Below are positions 21,958-35,320 of a DNA stretch of 64,000 nt, in pieces. Position 1 is the first letter of the stretch. Each line of letters begins with the position of its first letter. Source of the stretch: Alopecurus myosuroides. Lineage: Eukaryota > Streptophyta > Magnoliopsida > Poales > Poaceae. The translations under genes were made by a program, and so were the position numbers. The stretch lies in the NCBI GenBank assembly GCA_028641055.1, contig CM054062.1:275089349-275153348 (forward strand), in the 5' to 3' direction. Under the pieces are notes generated by a model. It was not told the origin of the DNA. It saw nothing but the letters and a program-made list of their open reading frames with translations, and searched no databases.

Positions 21958-23280
21958 ATCTCCCCCATTTTGATAATTGATGACAATCTCTTTTTACGAG
22001 GGTTTATATTATGAATAAATCAACCATGCAACACAAAGAGCAAGGATGCAAAAGAATGGAAGGCAAATGCTTAAGAACGAACCTAAAGCATAAAACCAAA
22101 TTCCCTTAAACCCTCTTAACTTCTCCCCCATTGGCATCCATTGCCGAAATGGGAGGAAAAACTTAGAAGGTCAATATAATAGGATCTCCCCCATAATGTA
22201 TGCATTCCTCATGATATGAGTGAAATCAAGTGCATATATCCAACAATGAATAGATGGAGGGATATCAAACTATATTGAGGAACCTAAGATTGCAAATGAA
22301 AAATATTCCTCTAAACATATCCCCACAAGGAAATAAGCAACCGAAGAGATCCAACAAGAGAGTTATTGGAAAAAAAAACTCCCCAATGACTATGCACTAT
22401 TTATGAGTGCACAAATATGGAATCATCACTCCCCATAATCATCTACAACCCGCAAGAAGTGCAACAGAATAGATGGTAAATGAAGGAATGCAACTTTCAA
22501 CAAACAAATAGGTCCACAAGCTTATTAAGATGCAAAAGAAGTACCAAATGAAAATCCAAGCTTGTGCCTTCTAGGAACCACCAAAGAATAAAAATCAATA
22601 AAAGGCGGTCAAAAAAGAAATAGAATACCAATTAAAGATGTAACTATTCTCATGTGTATAAGTTTCTAAGTGGACACCAATCACAAAGATATAAGTCCAC
22701 AAATAAATATGCACACACAAAATAGGTACGAAGGAGAGGAACATGATATCCAAAAGAGAGTCATAAATACACCAATAAGATTTTTGCTTGAAAGCAAAGC
22801 ACAAAGCTCAATTTTATCTTAAAGGGGTATAGATGAACAATCAACAAACTCATCAAAGCATCACAAATATCACAAGGGAAAAGTGATAGTTGGAATGCTT
22901 TGAGAAAGGTAACACGTATCACAAAAAAAGGCAAATGGTTTTTGAGAATTCATCAATATTGCATATGAGATACTTCGAGTAGAAGTTGGTAGATTAATAT
23001 ACTTGGGATTGGTGAATCATAAAAATGATTATAAATATCCCCTATATATGTAATCATCCCGGCTTACTCATATTTACAATAAAGATGTTTTGATAAGACA
23101 CTTGCAAGAACCAAATGAAATGCAACAAAAGGAATTCATGCCAAGATACAACCTACACAAGGTTGAGAGATAGAAATGTATGCGTGAGATAGATACTTGT
23201 TATCGAGAAGACATTGGTGATGGAGAGGATGCGAGTTTGATAATCATCATAGATTGACTCCTATAATCCAATGGTGAGAA
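21958..23280. other. Non-coding 3' region of the outer Copia element (left part)
   Basis: AT-rich DNA without a convincing ORF. The plus strand shows several CTCCCCCAT-type tracts (21960, 22122, 22188), which are polypurine-tract-like GGGGGAG words on the element strand. Multiplied polypurine tracts are a known Sirevirus feature. It ends at the TSD GAGAA (23276-23280) of the inner element. Confidence 0.65.
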
Positions 23281-23513
23281 TGAAAGTGCATTTCGTTTTC
23301 CCAGTGTTTTGTGTGTTAGTTAACAATACTAAGTACATTATTTATCGAGGTGTTTAGCGTGCAGGTGTTATACTTTACATCGGCATCGATCACCGAAAAG
23401 TCGGTGAAATTTGGCCTGAGAGTTTTGGGACAGAACCTAACCGGATTATTCGGACCGGATTATTCATCCTGGACCGTATATTCCGGTTGCTCATGAAGTT
23501 GCGCGAAAACTGC

Positions 23514-23880
23514 TAAGGACTGGAAGTTTTGCTCTCAGAAGTGAACCGGATTATTTGGTCCGGATTATTCATCCTGGACCGGATATTCCGGGTACTGCGC
23601 AAAACTGCTAAGGACTGGAAGTTTTGCTCTCAGAAGTGAACCGGATTATTTGGTCCGGATTATTCATCCTGGACCGGGACTGGAAGTTTTGCTCTCAGAA
23701 GTAAACCGGATTATTTGGTCCGGATTATTCATCCTGGACCGGATATTCCGGGTGATGCACAAAACTGCTAAGGACTGGAAGTTTCGCTCTCAGAAGTGAA
23801 CCGGATTATTTGGTCCGGATTATTCATCCTGGACCGGATATTCCGGGTGCTGCGCAAAACTGCTAAGGACTGGAAGCTTG
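23514..23880. repeat. 95-bp tandem units carrying CCGGATATTCCGG in the 5' LTR
   Basis: Units begin GGACTGGAAGTTTTGC and each contains an ACCGGATTATT pair plus CCGGATATTCCGG. Four units and one diverged unit are present. The second unit has lost about 29 bp compared with the 3' LTR, where the period is a clean 95 bp (GGACTGG at 37985 and 38080). Confidence 0.85.
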
Positions 23881-24053
23881 GAGCTACAGGAGTGGACCGG
23901 ATTATTTGAACCGGATTATTCCGGAGGAGCCGGATAATCCGGTTCAGATCTGCTGGACCGTGTGGAGCAAGCTGACCGGATATTCCGGTTCATACTTGAA
24001 CCGGATATTCCGGTCCCCTTTTTCCTGTGCAACGACTAGTTGTGAGGAGGGAC

Positions 24054-24061
24054 TATAAATA
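24054..24061 (+). promoter_or_regulatory. TATA box in the inner Copia 5' LTR
   Basis: TATAAATA just downstream of the CCGG palindrome cluster, conserved in the 3' LTR at 38552-38559. Confidence 0.7.
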
Positions 24062-24762
24062 CCCCTCCTCCTCCTCCCCAAGATCTAGTTCTTCCCCTTA
24101 GCATTTATGAGCATTTAAGAACTCACCAAATCTCTCATTACTCCCAATCCCTCCACCCAATCTTGAAGATCTTTGGAGGATTGAAGGAGAAGGCCCCGAT
24201 CTACATCTTCACCGAGCCGTTCTTCATTTCCCCCTCTCTAGCTCGAGGGATCTAGCCTAGGTTTTCCTCTTGTGGAGAACCTAGTCATCTTGATACTTGT
24301 TGGTGATTCAAGAAGAGTTGGGAGCCCCCAATTAAGTTGTGGGTGTGTGCCCCAAGTTGTTTGTAAAGGATTTGATCCCCGCCTCAAAGGGGTTCTATAG
24401 TGGAAGGTGAACTAGGCCTTTGTGGTGAAGTTCATCGGAGAATAGGGTGAGGCCTTAGTGGCGTTGAGTAGGCCTTTGTGGCGAGCTCACACCCCTCCAA
24501 CGAGACGTACTCCCCTAAAAAGGAGGAACTCGGAAATACATCGTGTCTCCGTGTGCTTCCATCGGTTACCTCGTTCCTTCCTCTCTTTACTTACTTGTAC
24601 TTGTTGCATTAATTGCTTGTCTTGTCATATAGGTAAATTCGCCACTAGTTGCACTATCTAGAGAATTTACCTTCTTGTCAAGCCTAAACTTTAAGAAAAT
24701 TTAAAATTGGTCGTAGCACCTATTCACCCCCCCCCTCTAGGTGCCCATACTTTGCTTTCAAT

Positions 24763-24774
24763 TGGTATCAGAGC
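24763..24774 (+). other. Primer binding site of the inner Copia element
   Basis: TGGTATCAGAGC, two bases after the LTR end, complementary to the 3' end of initiator tRNA-Met as in most plant Copia elements. Confidence 0.92.
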
Positions 24775-24815
24775 CTTGGCTCTTCTATCGGGCTTAACCG
24801 CCTAAGAGTTTAAGT

Positions 24816-26073
24816 ATGGGAGATGAGATGGATGACGCTCCGTCCGATGGAAATGTGTCCATGAATGATCTCAATGCTTTGAGAGAATCATTGACCTCAT
24901 CCATAGACACTAAATTTGAGGAGTTGCGTCAACTCATGACAACACTCCTCAAAGCCAAAGGACCGGAGGTGGTCGACTCATCCCTTCCGGAAACGGAGGG
25001 TGCCAAGAAAGGGGTTGATGGTGAACCACTTAAAACTGCTTCCGCCGAACAATCCGCTAAGAAGGTTGCGGGTGGAAAGGAAGGATATCACGCCGTTGAA
25101 GGCCAATATTCTCCTGATCCCCCATCCCTTTTCCTCATATAATCCCTAGAGGAGATCCACCTAAAATTGGTGCATATTCTTTTCGTGAATGGCAATACTA
25201 CATGGAGACTCACTTGAACTCTTCTTGTATAGATCTTTGGAGAATCACTCGTGATGGATACAAGCCATATGATCCCAAGAATCTCACAAGAAGAGAGGTC
25301 GTAGATTGTCAACTCAACTACACCGCCTTGTCCATCCTTCATCAAGCCGTGGGCCCCAACCACATGCCGCATCTTCAACACTAATCCACCGCCAAAGAAA
25401 CATGGGATGCTCTTGTCATCATGTTTGTTGGGAATGAGAGCATGCAAAGAAATAGATATGATGCCTTGACCAATGAGGCCGAAGGGTTCTTCATGCGTGA
25501 TGGAGAAGATCATGTTGACATGTATCGAAGACTCAAAACTCTTGCCACCGCCTTCTCTAGTGCGGGTGCAACATATATTGATGATGCATGGATCAAGAGG
25601 AAGTACATGATTGCCGTGATGCCGTTTGAGGGCACGGACTTGAAGAGCATTCAAGGGAGACATGATTTCTCCTCCATGACCTCAACTCAAGTGATGCAAG
25701 AATTGTGCTCCTACAAGGTGCAAACCAAGAATGCCCTTGACAACCGTGCTAGAGCCATTGGAATGCATCAAGGAGCATCCGTTGCTTTGAAGGCCAAGGT
25801 CTTATCTCGAGAAGTTGAGAATGAAGAAGATGGAGAAGAGGCATTGCCCCCGTTGAAAGAACAAGACTATGATCCCGTTCTAAAGGATCTCATTGCTCTC
25901 ACCGTGCAAAAGTTTTGGAACAATCCCCCCAAGGGCAAGAAATTTGTTGAGGAGAAGACCAAGTCTCGTTATGGAAATGATGGGGTTCAAAAAGTGAGGT
26001 CTTGCTTCAATTGCCAAGACAAGCATCACTTCATCGCGGAATGCCCTTACGAGAATAGAGAACACCATAGTGG
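24816..26073 (+). pseudogene. Gag (N-terminal part) of the inner Copia element
   Basis: Gag forms the particle that packages element RNA. The ATG at 24816 opens a frame with a charged helix (LRESLTSSIDTKFEELRQLM). A frameshift near 25115-25140 moves the frame, which then runs through the UBN2/gag-like core (YSFREWQYYMETHL near 25170; YDALTNEAEGFFM near 25460; MYRRLKTLATAF). A TAA at 25382-25384 interrupts this frame. A CCHC knuckle CFNCQDKHHFIAEC lies near 26003-26044. The gene is then cut at 26073 by the solo LTR and resumes at 29834. Confidence 0.85.
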
Positions 26074-29000
26074 TGTAACATCCCAGATTTTTGGAAACTT
26101 CAAATTCGCTAAAGTTTGAAACTTTTGTTTTCTATTAGTGCAAGCCACCAAAAATCAAATAAATTTCAAACACAGAATAACTAATATAACTTTTCCAAAG
26201 TATTTGTAATTGGTAATCCAAATAGAGCTCTATTTTATAAACCCTCAAAATCGTCTGTAATAAATATACTTGCACAATAATTAACATCATTTAAAAGAAA
26301 GATATATTCCATAAAATAATTTCAATTCTAATATTGTTTTGAAAATGTTTATATGATATTTAAAACTAGAGGATCATAAACCTTAATGGTATTTTGGTCT
26401 TCTTAAATATTTTCAAAGCTCAAATGTAAGTATATGCATATACTAATATTTTATCAAGGTTTCAAATAATTTAAAAGGTTTTAACAAGATTATTTTGTAT
26501 TAAGATAACTAATGTGTTTTAAAATCAATATGATAATGTATAGTATTTTTCCAAATTTTTGTTGAAGCCAAATTAGAACTATTTTGGAATTAGACATAAA
26601 TGCCTACTTGTAGTAAAAGTAATATTTGAATATGTCAAAAAGTTTAATTGATTAAAATGTTAGCAAAAAAATATCGTAGTTTAATAGATATTGTTTTTAC
26701 AAAACTAGTGCAAATGAGTTTGTTTTATTTGAAACTTTTATTCAAAAGATATTGATAAAAGAACCCAAACATGATAAGGAAAAAAAATATAGAGATGGGC
26801 CGACCTGGCCATGCTATATGCGAGTGCAGCGAACGTGTGCTTTGAGAAAAAAAAGATGAATCGCTGACATCAGCGATGATGTCAGCAGGTATTAAAAAAA
26901 AACGAACGCAACACACTGATGCGATGCTTCGCATGCATGCATGGTCGGTTGGGCCGGCCTTTTTATGCACGCGCGTACAGGAGTTCACGATGTGTGCTAT
27001 TTAGTCCCACATTAGTTGTTTAGCAAATTTTACGCCCCATCTCCCGCTATATAATGAGACCAATGGTCCAGGCAAAAGCACAAAAATAAATTCAGGTTGA
27101 ACCATTTATTTTGGTTTGACTAGAATAAAATAAATATTTTTCGGCGGGATTTCTTACTTTCTTTTTCGGCGGCGCTTCTCACACGACGAAGGTACCACGT
27201 GTACTATCTTTTGTATGTATATTTGTAGAATACATGTTTTAGTATATTTGAGGTCGCGAATTTAGTTGCCGTAGTATTAGACTTATTTTCTTAGTATATT
27301 TTATTTTAACTTTAGACTAGCGTAATATTTGTCGTACCTATACCGCACGACGTAAACTAGACAAAGACACGCTATAGCCGTAGCCACACGATTTTGATCC
27401 TACGACGACAAATAGATCACCTAAACTAATTTACTAGCCAATAATGTCATACCATGTAGTCTACCTATTTTTCCGGACTAATGCTTTTTCCGGACAAATG
27501 CCAAGTACGAAAATTCGTGTGCTAGTTTTACATAAAAATCCTGTAACTTAGAACAGTCATAACTTTTGAACCGTAAGACCAAATTTAGCAAACTTGGACT
27601 TTTTGAAAAGCCCTTAACCTGTAGAATCTTTTAGAATTGTTTAAATTGGAATTTGTCTATTTAAGATTTATCTAAATCTAAATGCTCATTTAAGTAATTT
27701 TGACCAAGTTTAAACTTAGTAAATAAGCTTAATATGATTCCTTCTACAATAATGTTCCATTTAGTAAACTTGGACCAGAGACACTAATAACTAAACCATA
27801 TGAGAACTAGTGAACCTATTCTATGTAATCTTGGCCTACAACCCTGCTTAGTGTTTAATACCAATTGAATATGATATGCTAGTTGTTAATAGCTAATAGC
27901 CAATTGTGGTGTGATCATTTGGGTCATGACCAAAACTAAATATATGTTAACCACCTAATGTAATAGCAAGTGAACCTGTAATCCATATAGAAAAACCTTT
28001 TTTATTTATTTATAAGTTATGTTGTAACTTTACTAGAACCCTAGTACATAAAACCTTTGTGTGAATCTTGTTGATCATGGTTTGCTCTAAAACCTTTAGA
28101 ACAAAACCTTGCATAATCATTATGATCAGAAACCAACCGTTTGGACCCTTGGAACTTCCTTGACAAATAGGAACCACTCAAGTTTGAATCCTTCAAGCTC
28201 AAACCTTGTACATAAAAGAATACCCCCCAACCTAATCATAATTCCTTTTTCATATTGAATTATATGAAAAGCACTGATCTATCAATAAATAACCTAAACC
28301 AATCCTGTTTTGAACACACTTCTATGTTTGTTTGCCTTTGATTGCATTGTGTTTGTGATTTGCTTGTTTATTGTTATTTATCTGTATTGTTTAGATTGTA
28401 CGGAGAGAAACGTTCTATTTGTGAAGAGAGTGCGATTCTACACCAAACTTCAAAAAGGCAAGTGACACACATGAACCTACTATTTTACTATATGCATTAG
28501 AGTTTTATAGTAGTTATGCATGAGTAGGAGTTGAGTGTTATCGCTAAGCTAGATATTATTAGAGATTGTTTCACTAACACCCAAGTGGAGTAATCACATG
28601 TGACCCTAGATTGTAGCATCCATATGGTAGGCAAACATCGTACTTGTAGATTGCTTAGCCATGCTCTAGTTATTCGTGGATGGGATTATTATCATGTTAT
28701 GATGAAAATCACTATTTTAATTGCTTATGAAAACAACATGATAATTAATTAACCACTGGGCGGATTGCTAGAGAGTCATCAGAGTACAAAGTTTGGTGGG
28801 GACCGCCGCCCAGTATCTTGAGATCATGTTTACTTTCTTTATGTAGTTGTTATTTTCGTGCAACCATGTTTCATATTAGTATGGGCTAGACATAGATTGT
28901 AGGTTGTGGTGACTCGAACCCAACGTGTCCAGAGATGTAGATTAGTGATAGGTTGGTCCGGCTCGTGGTGGGTTTGGGGATCTACTTCTTATGATTTATG

Positions 29001-29828
29001 GCTTGATCTTCTTTCCTTCCGTGGTACTAGTGGTGTATCATGGTGTTTGGGGTCGATTAGGCAACATGGGTAAAGGGCACAAACCTCGCGAGGGTTAAAA
29101 CTAAGATCTTAGCCGTGTTCCAGTGGTTAGGAAAAATTCAACAACTAGATGGGAAACATGACATATCTCGTTCATCTTGTTTTATTAATTACTAATAATT
29201 TGACTATGGGTTATTGGAGAAGTGCCTGATGGTTTTTCAGTGTGCTAATCCAAAGGGTAGGAGCATCTTGCTATCAACCAAGGTGTCCAATTATTTAGGA
29301 GCACTTTGCTATCAACCAAGGTGTCCAGAATATGTGCAAAACTAATTTTATATCAAATGATAGGACAAATGCATTTATGCAAATAGCCTAGAAACTCCAC
29401 CAGCCAAATATGCATGTAGAATAGCACTTGCCATTTATATACCACCATAGTGTCACTTGCCATCATTGCTCAGAATGATCTGACCTCCTTTTGGGGGCTG
29501 CATATTCCAACGTGCAGATGGTTCCGATGACGAGTGAGGATTTCGTTTAGGTTCTCGAGTCTACAACCAACATGTTTTGCCTGTGGCACATGAAGAGGAT
29601 GAGGCTCATTGATGTACTATGTTATCCGCTGCAGAACTTTGTATTTACGCTAGCCTTGAGCTATGCAAGTTGTAAAACAATTTTGTAAAGTCTGGATCAT
29701 GCGATATAATAAAGATGTTGACGCATTTGCATGATATTTCATCTTGTACTGTGGTGCTAGCAATTGATCCAGGGACTAGCACAATAACACAGGGGTTCTT
29801 GCCTTTACTAAAAGGTGGGAGCGCTACA
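26074..29828 (+). mobile_element. 3755-bp solo LTR (probably Gypsy type) inside Copia gag, perfect 5-bp duplication
   Basis: It begins TGTAACATCCC and ends GCGCTACA, with AGTGG on both sides (26069-26073 and 29829-29833). Removing it joins the gag codons for ...REHHSG and KLIRK. No ORF, internal primer binding site or second LTR copy was seen, so a solo LTR is the simplest reading. A TATA box TATATAAT lies at 27048-27055. A direct repeat (GCATCTTGCTATCAACCAAGG, two copies near 29262-29325) sits near its end. The TGTAAC start is common in plant chromovirus LTRs, but the family is not assigned; + strand is assumed from the TATA box. Confidence 0.82.
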
Positions 29829-29833
29829 AGTGG

Positions 29834-31163
29834 CAAGCTCATTCGCAAGGACAAGTCCAAGGTTGAATACAAGAAACCTCATTTCAAGAAGAAACCTTTC
29901 AACAAGAAGTCCCCCACCAAGTTTGTGCTCTTGACTCAAGAGGAGTATGATTCCGGGAGTGATGAAGAAGAAGAATCAACAAGTGAAGTGGCCGCTCTAG
30001 CTATTGCTTCCACTCCATCTTTATCATCCCTCTTTGAATCCCCCAATGAAAATCTTCCTCAACGCAATGCCAAGTGCTTCATGGCTAAGGCCACGGAGGT
30101 ATCATCCTCTCCTAACTCTAAGACCCCTAGTGAACTAGAACATATTGCTAGTCTTAGAGAAGAAGAGGAAAGAGCCTCTTTGGACCGTTTTATGTCTAAC
30201 ATGCAAGGGGAGACCAAGAAGTACTTTGAGCATCTCATGAGGCAATTGGGAGAAGCCCAAGAGGCCCTTGAGAAGAAAGGTGAGATTGAGAGAAGGGATG
30301 CGGATGAAATTGCATCTCTCTCAATGACTCTTGAAGAAGAGCATGATGGTAGAGTTTCTCTAGAGGATGAACTTGAATCTATTGAATTATCCCATAATGA
30401 ACTTGTCTCTAAAATCATTAAGGAACGTGATCTTGCTATTGCTAAATATAAAAAGGCTAAAAAGGACAAAGTCGAGTTTGGGATTGGTCATGGTAAACTA
30501 ACCGAGGAGTTTGAGAAGCTAACCAATGCTCACAAAGCATTGGAAAGCCAACACTCATCCCTCAAAGAGTTGCATGAACAACTTCAAACTCAACTTACTC
30601 AATCTAACCATCCTAGCACCTCTACTTCTTCTTGTGATCATGCAAACATTTTTGGGGAAAATGCTAGGTTAAAGGATGAGCTAGCAAGGCTCAAGGGCAA
30701 AAGCTCTCAAGTTGAGAAGGTTGTATTAGCCACCCCACAAGTGGTTGCCCCTAGCCCTAATGTGGTCATTGCTAGACCACAATTGAGTGCTCCAAGGCAA
30801 CAAGTGGGTAAGCAAGGACTTGGCTATGTAGCCAAGAAGAAGAACAAGAAGAATAAGAACAAGAAGAAGAACCTAAAGGGTGCTTCGGGTAGTAATGTCA
30901 TGAGGGACAACACTACTTGTAGCACACCCGCTCAAGCAAACAATGTTGCCTCGAGTAGTAATGTCATGAGGGACACCACTACTCGTAGCACCTCCGCGAG
31001 AACTAACAATCCACACCATTTCTTATATGTTGATTATTATGGTGTTGTGCAAGCTAAATATGTTGGTCCTATTGAGGGTTTCATTGACTATACTATTTGG
31101 GTCCCAAAGACCCTTGTTGCTAACATGAAGGGACCCATCTCGGGTCCTAACACTAGTCAATGA
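29834..31163 (+). pseudogene. Gag (C-terminal part) of the inner Copia element
   Basis: This continues gag after the solo LTR. There is a Lys-rich patch (KKPHFKKKPFNKK), an acidic stretch (DSGSDEEEE), then a long coiled coil from about 30150 to 30600 (EAQEALEKKGEIERRDADEI and onward). A Lys/Asn tract and a conserved tail (IWVPKTLVANMKGP) end at TGA 31161-31163. A long coiled-coil extension after the zinc knuckle is typical of Sirevirus Gag. The start of the longer open frame at 29715 lies within the inserted LTR and is not real. This half has no stop. Confidence 0.85.
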
Positions 31164-31167
31164 TCTC

Positions 31168-32523
31168 GTGCAGGGCTATGCTTCCGGTGGGACTAAATGG
31201 ATTCTCGATAGTGGGTGCACTAATCATATGACTGGAAGCAAAGAACTAGTGACGGAGTTGCGACCAAATGACATTCAAGCAACCGTCACTTTTGGGGACT
31301 CGTCCAAGTCTAAGGTATCCGGATTCGGCAAGGTTGTGGTGGCTCCCGATATAACTATCGTGAACGTCATGCTTGTCGAATCCCTTGGTTACAATTTACT
31401 TTCCGTCCGCTCTCTTGGAAAGATGGGTTTTTCCGTCTTTTTCGATGGTGATATTGTGGTCCTCTTGAGGAGCAAGACTCTTGACGTCGCTCACGTGGGA
31501 CATGTTGAAAATGAGTTGTTTATGGTGGATTTTTCAAAGTCCACCAACACTCAAGCAATGTGTCTTTTCGGGAAGGCGGACTTGGGATGGTTGTGGCATC
31601 GCCGCCTATCCCATGTCAACATGAGAACTTTGCAAAGTCTTCACAAGAGTGGCCTTATTGTCGGACTAAAAGAAAATGTTTCCTTTGCAAAGGATCGCGT
31701 TTGTAGGTCGTGTCTTGAAGGGAAGATGCATGACATTGTGCACAAGGCCAAGACTATTATTTCATCAAAGAGGATCTTGGAGCTTCTCCATGTTGATCTC
31801 TTTGGTGCCGTGCCCGAGGCAAGTCTTGGCGGCAAGAAGTATTGCCTGGTGATTGTCGATGATTATTCAAGATACACTTGGGTTTATTTCTTCAAGTGCA
31901 AGAGTGAGACCCAACAAACCATCATCGACTTCTCCAACGAAGTGCAACGTCAACACAATGTGCAAATCATGGCTATTAGGAGTGATAATGGCTCGGAGTT
32001 CAAGAACTATACATTGAATGAATTTCTTAGTGAAGAAGGCATTCGTCACCAATACTCCGCCACTTACACTCCTCAACAAAATGGTGTTGCCGAAAGGAAG
32101 AATCGCACTCTCTTGGATATGGCAAGGACCATGTTGGCGGAGTACTCTTCTCCCCAATATTTATGGGCCGAGGCCATATCCACCGCATGCCACTCCGCCA
32201 ACCGCCTCTACATCCGCAAAGGCTTGAGCAAGACCCCATATGAGATCCTCACCGGCAACAAGCCCAACATATCCTACTTCCGTGTATTCGGTTGTAAGTG
32301 CTTCTATTTGATCAAGGGTTTTAGGTTGTCGAAATTTCAATCCAAAACTATTGAGGGTATTTTTGTTGGTTACGGTGCCGAATCCCACACTTATAGAGTC
32401 TATGACAAAGCCTCACGGATTGTCATAGAATCTTGTAGTGTGGTTTTCGAGGAAAATGACGGCTCCCAAGTGGCGCAATTTCATGTTTCAAATGAGATGT
32501 TGAAATGCCTCAAGAAGCCATAG
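31168..32523 (+). pseudogene. Protease and integrase of the inner Copia element
   Basis: Pol opens in a different frame from gag. The protease has WILDSGCTNHMTG near 31200. The GAG-pre-integrase zinc finger follows (WHRRLSHVN, then CRSCLEGK). The integrase core has Asp in HVDLFGAV, Asp in IRSDNGSEF and Glu in NGVAERKNR, and then the YEILTGNKPNISYFRVFGC segment. The frame ends at 32523, while the next part of pol is open in another frame from before 32505. A one-base indel therefore lies near 32505-32523. The catalytic residues themselves are present. Confidence 0.88.
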
Positions 32524-34571
32524 GAAGGATGGGTGTGGGATTCTTCCGCCCCATCGAGGGACACCTTATGGCGACTCGAGAAGGACTATGCTCTACTCAA
32601 GTGGAGCCCTCCTCTACTTTAGAAGATCAAGCCAAGGAGCCAAATACTACACCTAACCAAGAACATATTCAAGACCCTCCTCTCGTTGATCAAGTGACTT
32701 CGCAAGTCGTACCCACTCCTCTCACTAATGCGAGTCAAGATCAAGGCCAAGATCAACCATCCTCTTCTCAAGTTGAAGCTAGTGTTGAAGATATTGTTGA
32801 TGATGATGTTGATGATCTAGGCCACCTTGGTAAATATGGGGACCCAAATGATCAAGATGATCAAGTGATCCCTCCTCGCAATAATGAGGAGATCGAAGCC
32901 CGTCGCATCAAAAGAATAAGAAGAGCTTTGAAGCAAATTGATGCCCAAGATGACAAGGTCTTGGAGGATGTTCAAACTAGAAGATCCACTAGAAGGCAAT
33001 TGGCTCATTTTTGTGAGCATCAAGCTCATATCTCTATGGTGGAGCCTAAGAAAGTGTATGAAGCTCTTGAGGACTCCGATTGGGTTGAAGCTATGCATGA
33101 TGAGCTCAATAACTTTGAGCGCAACAAAGTTTGGAGATTGGTTGAGAAGCCCAAGGATTGCCACAATGTTATTGGCACCAAGTGGATTTTCAAGAACAAG
33201 CAAGATGAGAATGGCATTGTCATTAGGAACAGGGCAAGATTGGTTGCTCAAGGTTACACCCAAGTTGAAGGCATTGACTTTGATGAAACCTACGCACCCG
33301 TGGCTCGCCTTGAGTCCATCCGTATCCTCCTTGCTTATGTTTCCTCACATAATTTCAAATTGCAACAAATGGATGTGAAAAGTGCTTTCTTGAATGGTCC
33401 ACTAAAAGAGGAGGTATATGTTAAGCAACCTCCGGGGTTCGAGAATCTCAACTTTCCTAACCACGTTTAAAAACTTGACAAGGCTCTCTATGGTCTCAAA
33501 CAAGCACCTCGTGCTTGGTATGAGCACCTTAGGGAGTTGTTAGATGATCGTGGTTTCGAAGTTGGGAAGATTGACCCCACTCTCTTCACCAAGAGAGTAA
33601 AGGGAGAGATTTTCATTGTGGACGATATCATCTTTGGCTCAACTAACCAAGCTTTCAATAATGAGTTCTCTAAGCTTATGACTGACAGGTTCGAGATGTC
33701 TATGATGGGTGAGCTTAAATTCTTCCTTGGCTTTGAGATCAATCAATGGGCTCGTGGGACCTTCATTTCTCAAGCCAAGTATACCCAAGATATGATCAAG
33801 AGGTTTAACTTCCAAGATGCTAAGATCAAGACATCTCCTATGCAAGTCAAGTGTCATCTCTCTCGTAATCCAAAAGGGAGTAAGGATGTGGACCAAAAGC
33901 TTTATCGTTCTATGATTGGTTCTTTGCTCTATCTTTGTGCATCTAGGCCCGATATCGTTTTGAGTGTAGGTGTGTGTGCAAGGTATCAAGCGGCTCCTAA
34001 GGATTGCCATTTAATGGCGGTCCATAGGATCTTTCGTTATTTGGTTCATACCCCAAGGTTTGGTTTGTGGTACCCAAAGGGGGCACAATTTTCTCTCAAT
34101 GGATATACGGATTCCGATTGGGCAGGTGATCAAGATGATAGGAAGTCAACTTCCGGGGCTTGCCAATTTCTTGGTAGGTCCCTTGTAAGTTGGTCCTCGA
34201 AGAAGCAAAATTGCATATCTCTCTCCACCGCCGAGGCCGAGTATGTTGCCGCCGCAAGTGCATGCACTCAATTGTTATGGATGAGGCAAACTCTCAAGGA
34301 GTATGGAGTTCATTTGCATAAGGTACCTCTTTTGTGTGACAATGAAAGTGCCATCAAAATTGCATACAATCCGGTGCAACATACAAGGACCAAACACATT
34401 GAGATCCGCCACCACTTCATCCGTGATCACGTGGCAAGAGGAGACATTGCACTATCTTATGTGCCCACCAAGGACAATCTTGCGGACATTTTCACGAAGC
34501 CACTTGATGATGCAAGATTCTTATTCTTGAGGAATGAACTAAATGTGATTGATTCTAGGAGTTTGACTTGA
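32524..34571 (+). pseudogene. Reverse transcriptase and RNase H of the inner Copia element
   Basis: RT opens with [19 protein letters not shown], then [19 protein letters not shown] and [14 protein letters not shown] motifs. A TAA at 33468-33470 replaces the usual Tyr before KLDKALYGLKQAPRAWY. At the polymerase active site the sequence reads FIVDDIIFGST, shorter than the normal Copia form, so a small in-frame deletion seems to have removed the residues just before V-D-D. RNase H follows with YTDSDWAGD, STAEAEYVA and LCDNESAI, ending TKPLDDARFLFLRNELNV. Both lesions should block activity. Confidence 0.88.
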
Positions 34572-35320
34572 GGATCTTGCACACACCCCTATAGATGAAA
34601 CGTGTTTGAGCTTAGGTGTAGGCATGGACATAGGGGGAGTGTTATCCTAACACATTGGGTTCTCCCTCCCCCCATTATGCCCATAGCAAAAATTTCATTG
34701 TGATCTCTCTTTTTCTAATGTTGAATTGTGAGCTTCAATGTTGAGTATTGGCAATGCCCCCAAGATATATCTTCGCGGTTGCATACCATAGTCTCTTACA
34801 TGGTGGCCTAGGCCACCAACCTCTTCGTCTCGAAGAGTTGTATCTTAGTTAGGTTTTATTTGACATTTCACTGCATTTCTAGTGTTTTTTTCCCTTCTAA
34901 GTGTTTCGTCTTAGGAAAATCCCACTCAATTGGTCTTCTCGTTGTTTTGTTTCTTACTTTTGAGAGGGATAAGTACTAATTTTAAGTTTGATGTTCTATC
35001 CTAAGCCATTCTATCAAAAAGCCATTCTTTTCTAGCACTTGTGTCGTCCTTTGAAACGAGGAAATTTCGGATCAGGAGGCAGCCGGAATTTCCGGTCCAG
35101 TTTTGGACCGGAATATCCGGTTCGGCAAAAATCATAAAAACTGGGACCCGACGGGGAGGAGGCAGTTCTTGCCTTTTTCCCATCGGTTCCTCTCCACCCC
35201 CAAACGCCGCCTCTTCGATTCTCGGCCACCCGGGTCGATTCCTCCGCGGGATCTTGAAGTTTTGGCTCGGATCTCGTTCCCCTCCTCCTTAGGAACGTTT
35301 CTACCCAAGCATCTTCCTCC
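34572..35320 (+). other. Spacer between pol and the 3' ORF of the inner Copia element
   Basis: Non-coding. It contains a polypurine-tract-like word (ATAGGGGGAGTG near 34631) and, from 35083, two CCGGAAT(A/T)TCCGG motifs (35083-35095 and 35108-35120) related to the LTR palindrome. This probably includes the leader of the 3' ORF. Confidence 0.6.

Larger units (their letters stand above)
23281..24760 (+). repeat. 5' LTR of the inner Copia element (1480 bp)
   Basis: TGAAAGTGCATTTC...TTGCTTTCA, with a TATA box at 24054-24061 and a tandem array of 95-bp units. The neighbouring PBS identifies it as the 5' LTR. Confidence 0.93.

Noticed and set aside
23514..23880. A CRISPR-like array of regularly spaced palindromes
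   Set aside because: Units are near-identical tandem repeats without unique spacers, lie in an LTR and occur again in the other LTR.
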